Of a stretch of 64,000 nucleotides of DNA, positions 27,952 through 37,224 are shown one piece after another. The DNA is from Parachlamydiales bacterium (GTDB lineage: Bacteria > Chlamydiota > Chlamydiia > Chlamydiales > Rhabdochlamydiaceae). Location of the stretch: positions 22,635-86,634 of the forward strand of contig JAGVMG010000039.1 of the NCBI GenBank assembly GCA_020053915.1, in the 5' to 3' direction. A model generated the notes under the pieces. The model ran no database searches, had not been told where the DNA came from, and saw nothing but the letters and a program-made list of their open reading frames with translations. The position numbers and the translations under genes are program-made. How positions within the stretch are numbered: the first letter of the stretch is position 1; every line of letters starts with the position of its first letter.

Positions 27952-29822
27952 GTGCAGACCCAAACGCGACAAGAAGCTTGGCGTAAGACTTTCTCGGCAA
28001 TGGGTCCGAGACCTTGATTCAGGTGAGAAGTTTTGCGCGCGCCTAAAACCACAAGATCGAACTTCCCCTTACGCGCCACCTCTAAAATCGTCTCTGAGAT
28101 AGAACGGGATCTTATGATTTTGAGTTCGATCTCCACGTTAAATTCCCGCGCGATTGCCTCAGCTCGTTTGAGGATGGCATTCACTGTCTGTATCCGATGC
28201 TGCAAATGAAGATCTAAGGGAAGGGACGAAGGGATATCGAGTACGTGGATCGCGAAAATCTTGGCCTTATGCATTTTTGCCATTTCACAGGCCACCTGCA
28301 AAGTCTCTGTTAGAGTTCCTCCCCGCGTTGGGAGCAGAATATTTCGGATCTTGATTGGATGGTAATCAGGTATTTTGATCTGTTCGATGGAAAGATGTCC
28401 TCCAATCGCGAGCTTTTTTCTTTTTCGATAGAAGTAATACATCGCAATTCCAAAAAGCATCCAGGCAGATCCCAAGTATCTGCCCGCAGGCTTTGTAACG
28501 ACGACAAGAATCCAAACGCTTAATGTCGCAGCAAATCCGATCAGTGCTGTCCAGGGCAGCTCGATCTTCTTTCCCCATTTAAGGCTAAAGGGGATTTTAA
28601 AAGGGCGATTGAGATCAGGTTTTTTCACACGCAGAATCAGAAGTGAGAGGTGGGCGGATGCAAAAGCGATCATCGCTCCAAAGTTGTAAAGGTCCGCCAA
28701 GAACTCCATGCGTCCTCTACTCGCAAAAACAATCAAACAAGCGACGATTCCAAAAAATGCCAAGGAAATGGTCGGAGTTCTGAATTTGGGATGCAACTTG
28801 TAAAAGGCACGCGGCAATTGATAGTACTCTCCCATGTTAAATGACAATCTGGATGCGCCGACAAGCCCTGCATTGGCTGCAACCGTGAGCACAACCGCTG
28901 CCAGTACAGCTATTGCAGGAGAGAGCAGGCCTTTTCCAAAAGGAAGCGCATCGACAATGCCCGCAATGGGATTTAAGATATAGGTCGTCCCGAGCACCTT
29001 CGGAGACACAGCAGAAAGAGCCAAAAGAGAAATTCCAAGATACATAATAATGAGAACGCCCATCGTAATCACTACAGCGCGTGGAACGGTGCGCGCGGGT
29101 TTTTTCGCTTCAGCACCCAGCTGCGCAATCGATTCGATCCCCGTATAAGCTACCATCGCCATTGCTGTCCCTTTCCAAAAATCACTCCAGGAGGGCGACC
29201 AGGGCAAATCCGGGACATTGATCTTCATATGCTCGACGATTGTCGAAAGATCGAGCAACGTCGAAAATCCGATGGCAATGACAACCGCTTGAATCGCGAT
29301 CGTGAGTCCAGTTAAGAGCAAACTGATTCGAGTTGACTGTTTAATCCCGAAAAAATTCATCAGAAATAAGATCGCGATCAAGCTCACTGTAAAACAAAGA
29401 TGAACGGGAGCTTGCATTAAGGGACCAAAAAAATAACTTAAATAAGGAGCCACCGCAAACGCTGAGATCGCAATTGTTACAATATAATCTAAGAGCAGCC
29501 CCCAGCCCACAATGAACGAAACCATATCATTAAATGCATGGCGCGCAAAACTCGCCGACCCTCCCGATTCATGAAAAGCACCTGTCATCTCTGCATACGT
29601 GAGCGCTGTACAGATAAAGACGACACCGGCAAGGCCCAAAGCAATGGGCGTCGCGCCCATGGCGAACAAGGCTGTTACCCCGAGCGCATAATAGATGGAG
29701 GAACCTAAGTCCCCGTAGCCGATCGCAAATAAATCGAAAATCCCTAAAACGCGTTTGAGCGTACCGCGCTGGATTTGCCGAACGGTTGTCAATTGAGAAG
29801 AGTGTGTGGATTTTTTTCCCAT
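27948..29822 (-). CDS. APC permease with C-terminal universal stress protein domain
   Basis: The 624-residue protein has an APC amino-acid permease domain with about 12 membrane segments (residues about 20-460, including AIGYGDLGSSIYYALG and GGSASFARHAFND). A cytoplasmic UspA-like domain follows (about 480-624, starting IRNILLPTRGGTLTE and ending VLRQASCRVWV). The ILLPT and the C-terminal G-rich segment (LVVLGARKTS) are the usual USP nucleotide-site regions, though the classical GxxG-x9-G(S/T) is degenerate. Such fusions are thought to let nucleotide state regulate transport. The start is the ATG at 29822; a GTG two codons upstream is possible. Confidence 0.9.
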   Translation of the reverse strand: MGKKSTHSSQLTTVRQIQRGTLKRVLGIFDLFAIGYGDLGSSIYYALGVTALFAMGATPIALGLAGVVFICTALTYAEMTGAFHESGGSASFARHAFNDMVSFIVGWGLLLDYIVTIAISAFAVAPYLSYFFGPLMQAPVHLCFTVSLIAILFLMNFFGIKQSTRISLLLTGLTIAIQAVVIAIGFSTLLDLSTIVEHMKINVPDLPWSPSWSDFWKGTAMAMVAYTGIESIAQLGAEAKKPARTVPRAVVITMGVLIIMYLGISLLALSAVSPKVLGTTYILNPIAGIVDALPFGKGLLSPAIAVLAAVVLTVAANAGLVGASRLSFNMGEYYQLPRAFYKLHPKFRTPTISLAFFGIVACLIVFASRGRMEFLADLYNFGAMIAFASAHLSLLILRVKKPDLNRPFKIPFSLKWGKKIELPWTALIGFAATLSVWILVVVTKPAGRYLGSAWMLFGIAMYYFYRKRKKLAIGGHLSIEQIKIPDYHPIKIRNILLPTRGGTLTETLQVACEMAKMHKAKIFAIHVLDIPSSLPLDLHLQHRIQTVNAILKRAEAIAREFNVEIELKIIRSRSISETILEVARKGKFDLVVLGARKTSHLNQGLGPIAEKVLRQASCRVWVCT

Positions 29823-29979
29823 ATTCACTCTTCACCTTCACAAATTAAAATATTTAAATAAAGCAAATTTTAATCAAATATAGTCATGATTTATTAAGAT
29901 AATGAAAGAAATTCAGATTGCATTTAAATGAGAATGATCTATATAATTGCGCAAAACAAAAACAAATTAAGAGGATTAT

Positions 29980-30492
29980 ATGACAACCAGTCTAGGCAAT
30001 TTATTTGGAGCATTTGTTGTACAAACAGATGTCAATAGTATTACAGCTCCCTACCTCTACAGCGACTATTGTTATAAAGTCGAACCAAATAAAGACCCTC
30101 TCATTCAAGATCCACTCTTAAACCAATGGGCCAGGGTCCCACTGATCGGAATCATTGCGGGTGTTGCCCGTAAGGCTTTAGCCTTCGTTCATATTGCAGG
30201 TCACCTCACTTGTGCTGTAATCACACGCGATAAGGGGCATCTCTACCATGCTATGAAAGGGGGCTGTGAGTTTGTCCGAGGCCATATTGAATCCCTCTTT
30301 TTGATTGGACGGATTTTTGCGTGGACTTATTCATGCCCTCCGAATTACTGGAATAAGGAGCATTACACGGGCACCCAATCGTGGTGGTTCCTGAAAATTT
30401 ACAATCCTAACTCCCCTGATGATCTGGATCGATATAATCATTACTGGAAGGATTTTGCAAAAACCTCGCCTACGGCTTTAATTACAGCCTAA
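29980..30492 (+). CDS. Hypothetical protein with a hydrophobic Gly/Ala centre
   Basis: I do not recognise this 170-residue protein. It has an AGAGG ribosome binding site just before the ATG. Residues about 50-120 contain two moderately hydrophobic stretches (PLIGIIAGVARKALAFVHI and FLIGRIFAW) separated by a charged GH-rich linker, and the C-terminal third is aromatic-rich (Trp/Tyr). It has no signal peptide. The composition suggests a lineage-specific membrane-associated protein. Confidence 0.7.
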   Translation: MTTSLGNLFGAFVVQTDVNSITAPYLYSDYCYKVEPNKDPLIQDPLLNQWARVPLIGIIAGVARKALAFVHIAGHLTCAVITRDKGHLYHAMKGGCEFVRGHIESLFLIGRIFAWTYSCPPNYWNKEHYTGTQSWWFLKIYNPNSPDDLDRYNHYWKDFAKTSPTALITA

Positions 30493-30514
30493 GAACACAT
30501 CTAGCTTATATTCA

Positions 30515-30572
30515 GATAATTAAGCGCTAAAACTTAATCAAAATTCTAATTGAGTTTTAGTGCTTAATTATC
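30515..30572. promoter_or_regulatory. 24-bp palindrome abutting the kinase-gene promoter
   Basis: The arms 30515-30538 and 30549-30572 pair over all 24 positions in RNA, with only two G-U pairs, around a 10-nt AT-rich loop. There is no terminal T tract. It ends one base before a perfect TATAAT (30573-30578), with a second TATAAT at 30581-30586. It could be an operator, an attenuating hairpin or a terminator of the upstream gene. Confidence 0.6.
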
Positions 30573-30610
30573 TATAATAGTATAATATAAATTAATAGGA
30601 GTAAATTATT

Positions 30611-31813
30611 ATGGCAGCCTCTTCTCATGTTTCAAGTTCACATTCGTCTTCTTTTGACGAGCCCGCAACGGGGGGGCTACCTCGCTCATTTCCAAATTTG
30701 GAGTTAATCCACGGCAGTATTTCAGTTAGGCAACCGCCAAGGCTGATCGCTGACAAAGCAATCAGGCTCCCTAACACTACCAAAAAAGGACTTTCTAAGT
30801 CGGTACCTTCAGAACTAAAGCTGACACCTTCGCAATTTAAAGACTCCTGCGACTACTTATCGAAAAACCTCTTTCCCGCGAGATCATTTTACAAAAGCTC
30901 AAAAACAGATGGAGTTCCCGTCTCATTTCTCTGCCACCGTAGAAGGTCCAGATCAACGGTCTACCTCTCTCCAACATCACTCTTTAAAACCTCCCAAGGA
31001 CACATCAAACTGGCAACTAGTTTAAAAGGGAAAACCGTCGCTTTAAAATTAATTCCACGCATGTATTTTAGAGACGATGAAAAAAAGATCTACAAGCTGC
31101 TTTCTAAACAGAGTGGAGCCAAAAAGTTGTTTATCATTGGTCCTTGTTTCGAGTATGAAAAAATCTCCGCAAAAACACAGATGGTAATCTCTAAAATTGC
31201 TCTCGTTCTTTCTTACAAGTCAGAAGGGACACTTGTTGATTTCATTAACCATTATTTTGACAACGAGCAACCCGTGCCTGAAATGTTAAGCCGCTCCGTG
31301 TGTAAACAAATGGCTGAGGCTGTTGCTTATTTACACAGACACGGGATCGTGCATTTAGATATCAAACTCGAAAATTACCTCATGGAAACCATAAAAGGAG
31401 AAACAAAGGTTTTTCTTGCAGACTTTGGTCATGCGACCTTTATTGGAAGGCACACCTCGACCTCGTTTGGAAGCCACGGATACCGCGATCCTATTCTATT
31501 TAGAAAACCCGTTTACCAAATCACGATTGCATCGCCGGCTCAAGATATCTGGGCGCTTGGAATGACAATGAGTGTCGTTCAGAACAGTGCGACTTTTCAA
31601 CATTGGACAAAATCGCTTCAAGGAGATGAGCATTATCTCGCAGATATGCGAGAAGACTCATTTGAGTACTATAAAGCAGAGTACCTTCCAGGAGCGCACG
31701 AACCAGGTAACCTCAATGGGGTGATCAGCCAGTGTCTTCAATTGGAGCCTGACAAAAGGATCACCGCCGCTCAGGCAGGGGAACTCATTACAAACTTACC
31801 AACACCTGTTTAG
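30611..31813 (+). CDS. Eukaryote-like Ser/Thr protein kinase, putative effector
   Basis: The 400-residue protein has a Ser-rich N terminus, a basic segment (CHRRRSRST) and a C-terminal kinase domain (about 120-400). Catalytic features are all present: Lys146 in VALK, Asp250 in HLDIKLEN, Asp271 in ADFGHAT, a YRDP-type APE region and the DIWALGM helix. The glycine-rich loop is degenerate. There is no membrane segment and no signal peptide, unlike bacterial receptor kinases (PknB/PknD), so secretion into the host is plausible but inferred; Pkn5 of Chlamydia is a known type III-secreted kinase. GGAG lies before the start. Its last 26 nt overlap the convergent ispH. Confidence 0.85.
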   Translation: MAASSHVSSSHSSSFDEPATGGLPRSFPNLELIHGSISVRQPPRLIADKAIRLPNTTKKGLSKSVPSELKLTPSQFKDSCDYLSKNLFPARSFYKSSKTDGVPVSFLCHRRRSRSTVYLSPTSLFKTSQGHIKLATSLKGKTVALKLIPRMYFRDDEKKIYKLLSKQSGAKKLFIIGPCFEYEKISAKTQMVISKIALVLSYKSEGTLVDFINHYFDNEQPVPEMLSRSVCKQMAEAVAYLHRHGIVHLDIKLENYLMETIKGETKVFLADFGHATFIGRHTSTSFGSHGYRDPILFRKPVYQITIASPAQDIWALGMTMSVVQNSATFQHWTKSLQGDEHYLADMREDSFEYYKAEYLPGAHEPGNLNGVISQCLQLEPDKRITAAQAGELITNLPTPV

Positions 31814-32717
31814 GCAATTGAAAAACGACGTCTTCTTCAGTAAAGACCACGTCTTCCACTTTAGTCACCCCAAGTGTGCGCAAGCGCTGGATACAGCGCT
31901 GGACGACATGCTCCGGGGTGGACGCTCCTGCGGTAAGCCCGATCACTTTCACGTTGCTAAACCACTCGAGCTGGATCTCATCTGCATCATTGATTAGATA
32001 CGCAGGAACCCCGCGTACGGCGGCCACTTCGCGCAAGCGATTGGAGTTGGAACTGCGCGGATCGCCAATCACTAAGACAAGATCGGTTTCATCAGCAATA
32101 GCACGCAGCGCCATTTGTCTGTTGGTCGTGGCATAGCAAATCGAAGAACTGGGGAGGGTTTCAATTTGAGGGTATTTCCCTTGGAGCGCTTTTGTGATTT
32201 CTGCGACATCATCTAGGCTCAAGGTTGTCTGTGTTGTGTAAAAGAGTTTCTGATCGGAGGCAAAGGAGAGACTCTCCACGTCAGCTACCGATTCGACTAT
32301 AGTGGTCACATCAGGAGCTTCTCCTGCCGTCCCAATAATCTCGACATGTGTACGGTGTCCAATTAAGATGATCTGATATCCTTTGGCAGCGTATCTTTTC
32401 ACAGCTGAGTGCACTTTCGTGACAAGGCCGCAGGTCGCATCGATCTCGATTAAATTACGCGCTTGTGCCTGCGCGCGCACCTCTGGAGAAACACCGTGCG
32501 CTGAGTAGATCAAGCGAGCGCCCATCGGAACGCTTGCGATTTCTTCGATAAAAATCGCCCCTTTATTCTTTAAACTTTCGACGACGTGCTTGTTATGCAC
32601 AATCTCATGCTTGACGTAGATCGGAGCTCCCCAGAGCTGGAGGGCTTTTTCAACGGTTTCGATCGCTCGGTCTACACCCGCACAAAAGCCGCGCGGTTTG
32701 GAAAGTAAAAGTTTCAT
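31788..32717 (-). CDS. ispH: 4-hydroxy-3-methylbut-2-enyl diphosphate reductase
   Basis: IspH (LytB) carries out the last step of the MEP isoprenoid pathway, reducing HMBPP to IPP and DMAPP with a [4Fe-4S] cluster. The 309-residue protein has all expected ligands and catalytic residues: Cys12, Cys96 and Cys194 for the cluster, and His41, His74, His124 and Glu126 in the active site. The gene overlaps the end of the convergent kinase gene by 26 nt, leaving the C terminus (QLPKQVLVSL) in shared sequence. Confidence 0.97.
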   Translation of the reverse strand: MKLLLSKPRGFCAGVDRAIETVEKALQLWGAPIYVKHEIVHNKHVVESLKNKGAIFIEEIASVPMGARLIYSAHGVSPEVRAQAQARNLIEIDATCGLVTKVHSAVKRYAAKGYQIILIGHRTHVEIIGTAGEAPDVTTIVESVADVESLSFASDQKLFYTTQTTLSLDDVAEITKALQGKYPQIETLPSSSICYATTNRQMALRAIADETDLVLVIGDPRSSNSNRLREVAAVRGVPAYLINDADEIQLEWFSNVKVIGLTAGASTPEHVVQRCIQRLRTLGVTKVEDVVFTEEDVVFQLPKQVLVSL

Positions 32718-32773
32718 TTGAATCCCCTAAATTTGAGGACAAGCTTAGCTGATGAGCTGTCCCCTTTTCAAGG

Positions 32774-34648
32774 TTATTCTTCAGAGACATCCGCAGCGCA
32801 GCGGAACCCGTAGGTGCCGTTCATAATGCCGGGGTTGTTGCGATGGCGGTGAGCACAGCGCAAGTCTTCTTTTAAACTTTTCCAACAGCCGCCGCGCAAG
32901 ATCCGGTAGACTCCTTGCAAAGGTCCTTTGGGATTATCGGGCTCTTGAACGGAGTGGTCATAAAAGTGGTAATCATACCAGTCTTGACACCATTCGTAGA
33001 CGTTTCCAGCCATGTCATAGAGGCCATAGGCATTAGGCGGATAGCTCATTACGGCAGTCGTATCGGCGCTGAAAAAATTGGCTTGGGAACGCTCGATATC
33101 TGTACCTGTGGGATAGAGGCTCTCTTCGATCCCTCCAAAGGAGGCAATCTCCCACTCGGCTTCTGTGGGAAGGCGTTTGCCGACCCATTTCGCATAGGCG
33201 ACAGCTCCATACCAGGTCACTCCGACAACAGGATGCTTGGAATACCCCGATTCGATGCTGATCCTGCCGGCGCTGCGTTTAATGCGAGAATCGCGCAGAC
33301 GGATGATGTCGTTATTGTTTACATCCTTTTCTCCCCCCATCGCTTCTAAAAAGCGGACAAATTGCTCATTGGTCACGGGATAAGCATCAAGGGCGAACGC
33401 AGAGAGATTGACCATATGACGCGGCAGTTCATCGCGCGCACCGAGGTTGCTTCCGCGGAAATAGGTGCCCGCAGGAATCACTTGCATCGGGGTTAAAAGG
33501 GGCTCGATCCATTTCTCTTCCTGCGCTTGGGGCTGATAGCGGGCAACGAGTGTTTCAACCTGGAAAATCGCACCGGGATCGGGCTCAAAAGAGGGCCTAG
33601 CAATTTCTGCAGGTTTGATCACAGGTTTCAGTTGTGTTTGGACAGCGGTGCCGCCCGATGAAGAATAGGCAGTGGCTTGGGATTCAAACTGAGCGGAAAC
33701 CGTTTGCGCATTGCCTCTATTTTTAAGTTTGAGCAGCAGGGATTTCGCATGGTATAGGCTAGGAGAGGTTTGGATCTCTTCTAAAAGGGGCTCAAGAAAT
33801 TCTGGACGTACTTCCGGGTCGTGGTGCAAGCAGCGCGCTAGAATCAGATCCCAGCTGGATTGAAAGCCCTCTTGCTGTGTAGGAAGCTCGTAAAATCCTT
33901 CGGGAAATTCCCCTCGAAGAAGAGAATACAGCATCACACCAAATGCATAGATGTCCGCTTTTCTTGGATCGGTCTTTGCATTGAGAGATTTTTTTTGCTC
34001 AGGGGCCAAAAAGGAGTAACTTTGAAGGAAGGATTGGTGCAAAGCCTCTGTTTCCGCCTCATCCAAGGGACCTGGTGTGTAGTGATTCTGAGCAAAGCCC
34101 ACATTCGCTGCGAGCTGATCGATCACCGCTTGATAGATCCGGCTCAGTACAGCACCGGGGCCGATGATTCGGGAAAGACCAAAATCGCTGATGAATACTT
34201 GGATCCCCTCTTCTTGCGTGCGGAGAATGAGGTTATTCCACTTTAAAGAACCATGAGCTTCATTTTTTTGATGGGCGTAATCTAAAGCAGAGGCTACTTG
34301 GGTGGCGATTGTGAGGATTTCGTCTTCGGATAATTTGCCTTTGCGCTTTGCGAGGTACTGAGCGAGATTGCATCCCTCTTCGACCACATCGGTAACGAGG
34401 AAATAGGTTCCTTCCGCGTGGCAGACGTTGTGAATCTTTACAAGATAGGGATGGTTTAAAAGAGAAAGAGAAACGACGAGGCTTTCAAATCGCTCAATAA
34501 ACCCTGAATCTCGAGCGAGCTCTGGAGGAAGGATTTTCACAAGGAACCGGCGCTTCATCAAGCGGTGTTCCGCAAGATAGGCTAATCCCATGGATCCTGT
34601 GCCGAATGATTGAATGAGCTGGTAGTCGCCAAGGTGGCGTGTTGTCAT
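32774..34648 (-). CDS. pkn1: Pkn1-type Ser/Thr kinase-like protein with FGE-sulfatase domain
   Basis: The 624-residue protein joins an N-terminal protein-kinase fold (about 8-280) to a C-terminal formylglycine-generating-enzyme/sulfatase-modifying-factor domain (about 385-620, with VIPAGTYFRGS, RLPTEAEWE, AGNVYEWCQDW and YGFRC). This architecture is that of chlamydial Pkn1 (CT145). The glycine loop (GTGSMG, 16-21), Lys38 and DFG Asp155 are present. The HRD catalytic loop reads HGSLKWNN (132-139), so Ser134 replaces the catalytic Asp. Catalysis is therefore doubtful or atypical, although the family has been reported active. It is the last gene of rodZ-yyaL-pkn1, 16 nt after yyaL. Confidence 0.9.
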   Translation of the reverse strand: MTTRHLGDYQLIQSFGTGSMGLAYLAEHRLMKRRFLVKILPPELARDSGFIERFESLVVSLSLLNHPYLVKIHNVCHAEGTYFLVTDVVEEGCNLAQYLAKRKGKLSEDEILTIATQVASALDYAHQKNEAHGSLKWNNLILRTQEEGIQVFISDFGLSRIIGPGAVLSRIYQAVIDQLAANVGFAQNHYTPGPLDEAETEALHQSFLQSYSFLAPEQKKSLNAKTDPRKADIYAFGVMLYSLLRGEFPEGFYELPTQQEGFQSSWDLILARCLHHDPEVRPEFLEPLLEEIQTSPSLYHAKSLLLKLKNRGNAQTVSAQFESQATAYSSSGGTAVQTQLKPVIKPAEIARPSFEPDPGAIFQVETLVARYQPQAQEEKWIEPLLTPMQVIPAGTYFRGSNLGARDELPRHMVNLSAFALDAYPVTNEQFVRFLEAMGGEKDVNNNDIIRLRDSRIKRSAGRISIESGYSKHPVVGVTWYGAVAYAKWVGKRLPTEAEWEIASFGGIEESLYPTGTDIERSQANFFSADTTAVMSYPPNAYGLYDMAGNVYEWCQDWYDYHFYDHSVQEPDNPKGPLQGVYRILRGGCWKSLKEDLRCAHRHRNNPGIMNGTYGFRCAADVSEE

Positions 34649-34664
34649 GAGAAATCTCCCTCTT

Positions 34665-36728
34665 TTAAAGCGCCTTCAAGATCTCCTCTTGTCCGGTGAG
34701 AGGGGCAGCACAGCGATCTTGATGGCAGACATAAACTGCAGTCTGACCGTCGACGAGATTTTTATCAACAAGAGATGGGATTAGCTGTGTTAAAAGGGAA
34801 TCATGGACTTTTTTCCAAATGACACAGCGATGAGGAGAGTAACTCTTTTCAAGTTTCTCGCGGATCAAAGGCGCTAAGCTCTCTTTTTCATCGAGCGTGA
34901 TCACAATCGTCTCAGCCTTGCGGTCATAGTAACGTTGCAAAGCGGTTAAATGATAACAGGCCCCTGGGGGATAATGATCCATGTAGTGCTTTGCCGCTTT
35001 AAAGATATCTTCGGCCTGGTTCAAGAATTTTGAGTCTTGTGTGAGCTGGAAGAGACGCACTAAATTTTCAGCGTGGACCGCATTGCCTGACGGTTCCGCT
35101 CCATCGTAATATTCACATCTACGGATCGGAATGAGTGCATTTTCTGCTGCGTAATAAAAAGCGCCGCCCTGTTCTTTAAATTCTGCGCGGAGCACTTCAG
35201 AAAGATCAAGAGCCCACTTCAACCACTTAGTCCCGCACCCTCCTTCGAAAAGAGTAAGAAATCCTTTGATCACAAAGGCATAATCATCTAATCCCCCAGC
35301 AAAGCGCGCTTCACCGTCTCTCCATCTGCGAAAGAGATGACCATCGCGCATCAGGTGAGTTTCAAGAAATGCAGCAGCTTTAACCGCGGCTTCCAAGTAA
35401 AGAGGTTTGTTGAGGCTCATCGCTCCTTTCATCAAGGCGTCGATCATGAGGCCATTCCAAGAGCAGATGATCTTATCGTCTTTAAAAGGACGGCTGCGCA
35501 AAGCTCTTTTTTGAAACAACTGAGAGCGCACGCGGTTCAAAGAGGTTTGGATCTGTTCGAGTGGAATCCCACGCACATCTGCGAACTCTTGCAGCGACAT
35601 CTGAATATGTAATACATTTCGTCCTTCGAAATTCCCCTCTTCAGTGACTCCGTAAAATTGACAAAACAGCTGGGCTTCTTCTTTGGACACGCTCTCGAAG
35701 ATTTCTGAGAGACTCCACGTGTAAAACATCCCTTCATGCCCATCGGAATCGGCATCCTCTGCCGAATAAAATCCTCCGTCGGGGTGTGTCATGTCGCGCA
35801 AAATATAATCGAGTGTTTCTTCAACGACCTGTGCATATTCCTTTTTTTTGGTAAACTGATAGCTCTCTGCATAAGTCTCTGCCAAAATCGCATTATCGTA
35901 GAGCATTTTTTCAAAGTGAGGGATCAACCACCGCTCATCGACAGTATAACGAGCAAATCCCCCGCCGAGTTGATCATAAATCCCCCCTCTCAGCATCCGA
36001 TCCAAAGAGAGCTCAGCGCAAAACAGTGCCCTGCTATCTGCAGTTTTGCACGCCACTTTAAGTAAAAAAAGGGATTGGTATCCTAACGGGAATTTAGGCT
36101 CTCCTTTGAATCCACCAAACACAGGATCGATCAGCTCATAGAGAGTTTCGACAGAATGTAACACTTGCTCTTCTGGAGGAATCTCATCCCCTGCGGCTTT
36201 GGTCGAGTTTTGAAACACCTCGACAATTTTTTCCGCCTGGGCCATGAGCTGCTGCCGCTCTTCTCCTTGCCACAACTGATGGATATGCTGAATAAATTGG
36301 GGCATACCAATTAAACCGCGGCGATTTAAAGGAGGCAGGTAAGTGACAGCAAAAAAAGGTTTTAAATCTGAGGTTAAGATCAAATTCAAAGGCCAACCAC
36401 CCGCAGAAGACATGAGCGCCTGGGCAAATTCCATATAAATGCTATCGACTTCGGGAAGCTCTTCTCGGTCCACCTTAATATTGACAAATGTTTCATTCAT
36501 CATCCGAGCGATCTCAGCATTCTCAAACGACTCTCTTTCCATGACATGACACCAATGGCATGTGGCATAGCCGATCGAAAGAAAAATCGGCTTGTCTTCA
36601 GCTTTGGCAAGATCGAACGCTTCTTTTCCCCACGGATACCAGTCAACAGGGTTGTGGGCGTGTTGGAGCAAATAAGGTGATTTTTCGTGGATCAGCCGAT
36701 TGGTAAAGGGAGGCTTCGGGGACGACAT
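34665..36728 (-). CDS. DUF255/YyaL-type thioredoxin-domain protein
   Basis: The 687-residue protein has an N-terminal thioredoxin-like DUF255 domain with the family hallmark [10 protein letters not shown] and the redox motif CHWC at 57-60. A long (alpha/alpha)6 glycosidase/epimerase-like domain follows ([31 protein letters not shown]). Relatives are bacterial YyaL and human SPATA20; the biochemical role is unknown. It starts 7 nt after the rodZ stop and ends 16 nt before pkn1, forming a tight operon. Confidence 0.92.
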   Translation of the reverse strand: MSSPKPPFTNRLIHEKSPYLLQHAHNPVDWYPWGKEAFDLAKAEDKPIFLSIGYATCHWCHVMERESFENAEIARMMNETFVNIKVDREELPEVDSIYMEFAQALMSSAGGWPLNLILTSDLKPFFAVTYLPPLNRRGLIGMPQFIQHIHQLWQGEERQQLMAQAEKIVEVFQNSTKAAGDEIPPEEQVLHSVETLYELIDPVFGGFKGEPKFPLGYQSLFLLKVACKTADSRALFCAELSLDRMLRGGIYDQLGGGFARYTVDERWLIPHFEKMLYDNAILAETYAESYQFTKKKEYAQVVEETLDYILRDMTHPDGGFYSAEDADSDGHEGMFYTWSLSEIFESVSKEEAQLFCQFYGVTEEGNFEGRNVLHIQMSLQEFADVRGIPLEQIQTSLNRVRSQLFQKRALRSRPFKDDKIICSWNGLMIDALMKGAMSLNKPLYLEAAVKAAAFLETHLMRDGHLFRRWRDGEARFAGGLDDYAFVIKGFLTLFEGGCGTKWLKWALDLSEVLRAEFKEQGGAFYYAAENALIPIRRCEYYDGAEPSGNAVHAENLVRLFQLTQDSKFLNQAEDIFKAAKHYMDHYPPGACYHLTALQRYYDRKAETIVITLDEKESLAPLIREKLEKSYSPHRCVIWKKVHDSLLTQLIPSLVDKNLVDGQTAVYVCHQDRCAAPLTGQEEILKAL

Positions 36729-36735
36729 AAGTGTT

Positions 36736-37143
36736 TCAGATCACTCCCAAAAACTTTGCAAGGTACCATGCGAGCACAAGTACGATAGCAGCAGCTCCCG
36801 CCCAAAGCACGTTAGGAAGCCACTTCACACCGCCTCCAACATTTCCGCGCACCTCTAATGTACCGATCCCGTAAGAAAACTCATGTTTTTCGGCCGGCAT
36901 CCGAAACGCATGCGGATGCTCGCGCATCATCGTATCGACATCGATTCCGAGAAAATTTCCATACTGCTTAATAAATCCCAACGCATAAACGCCCGAAATA
37001 TATTGATGGATCAACCCATCTTCAATCGCTTCCAGATAGGAAGAACGGATCGATGTGGTATTTTCCACTTCTTTCAAGGACAGATTCAGTTCTTTACGCT
37101 TTGATTTGAAGACCGAGCCTACACGTTTCAGTTCTTCGCTCAT
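36736..37143 (-). CDS. rodZ: RodZ-like HTH membrane protein, short form
   Basis: The 135-residue protein has an N-terminal HTH_25 domain ([20 protein letters not shown], then YLEAIEDG and [16 protein letters not shown]) and one C-terminal membrane segment (about 112-132). RodZ links MreB to the membrane during wall synthesis and division. It lacks the periplasmic domain of E. coli RodZ, as does the chlamydial protein CT009. GGAGG precedes the ATG at 37143; a longer frame upstream runs across the divergent promoter region and is rejected. It is divergent from rnhC, the order seen in C. trachomatis. Confidence 0.87.
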   Translation of the reverse strand: MSEELKRVGSVFKSKRKELNLSLKEVENTTSIRSSYLEAIEDGLIHQYISGVYALGFIKQYGNFLGIDVDTMMREHPHAFRMPAEKHEFSYGIGTLEVRGNVGGGVKWLPNVLWAGAAAIVLVLAWYLAKFLGVI

Positions 37144-37224
37144 ACTCCTCCGATTTGTAAACCATCGCCATACCGCGTGGTATACGCTAATCTTAACTTG
37201 TTTTTTTTCGAAATCAATGTAAAA

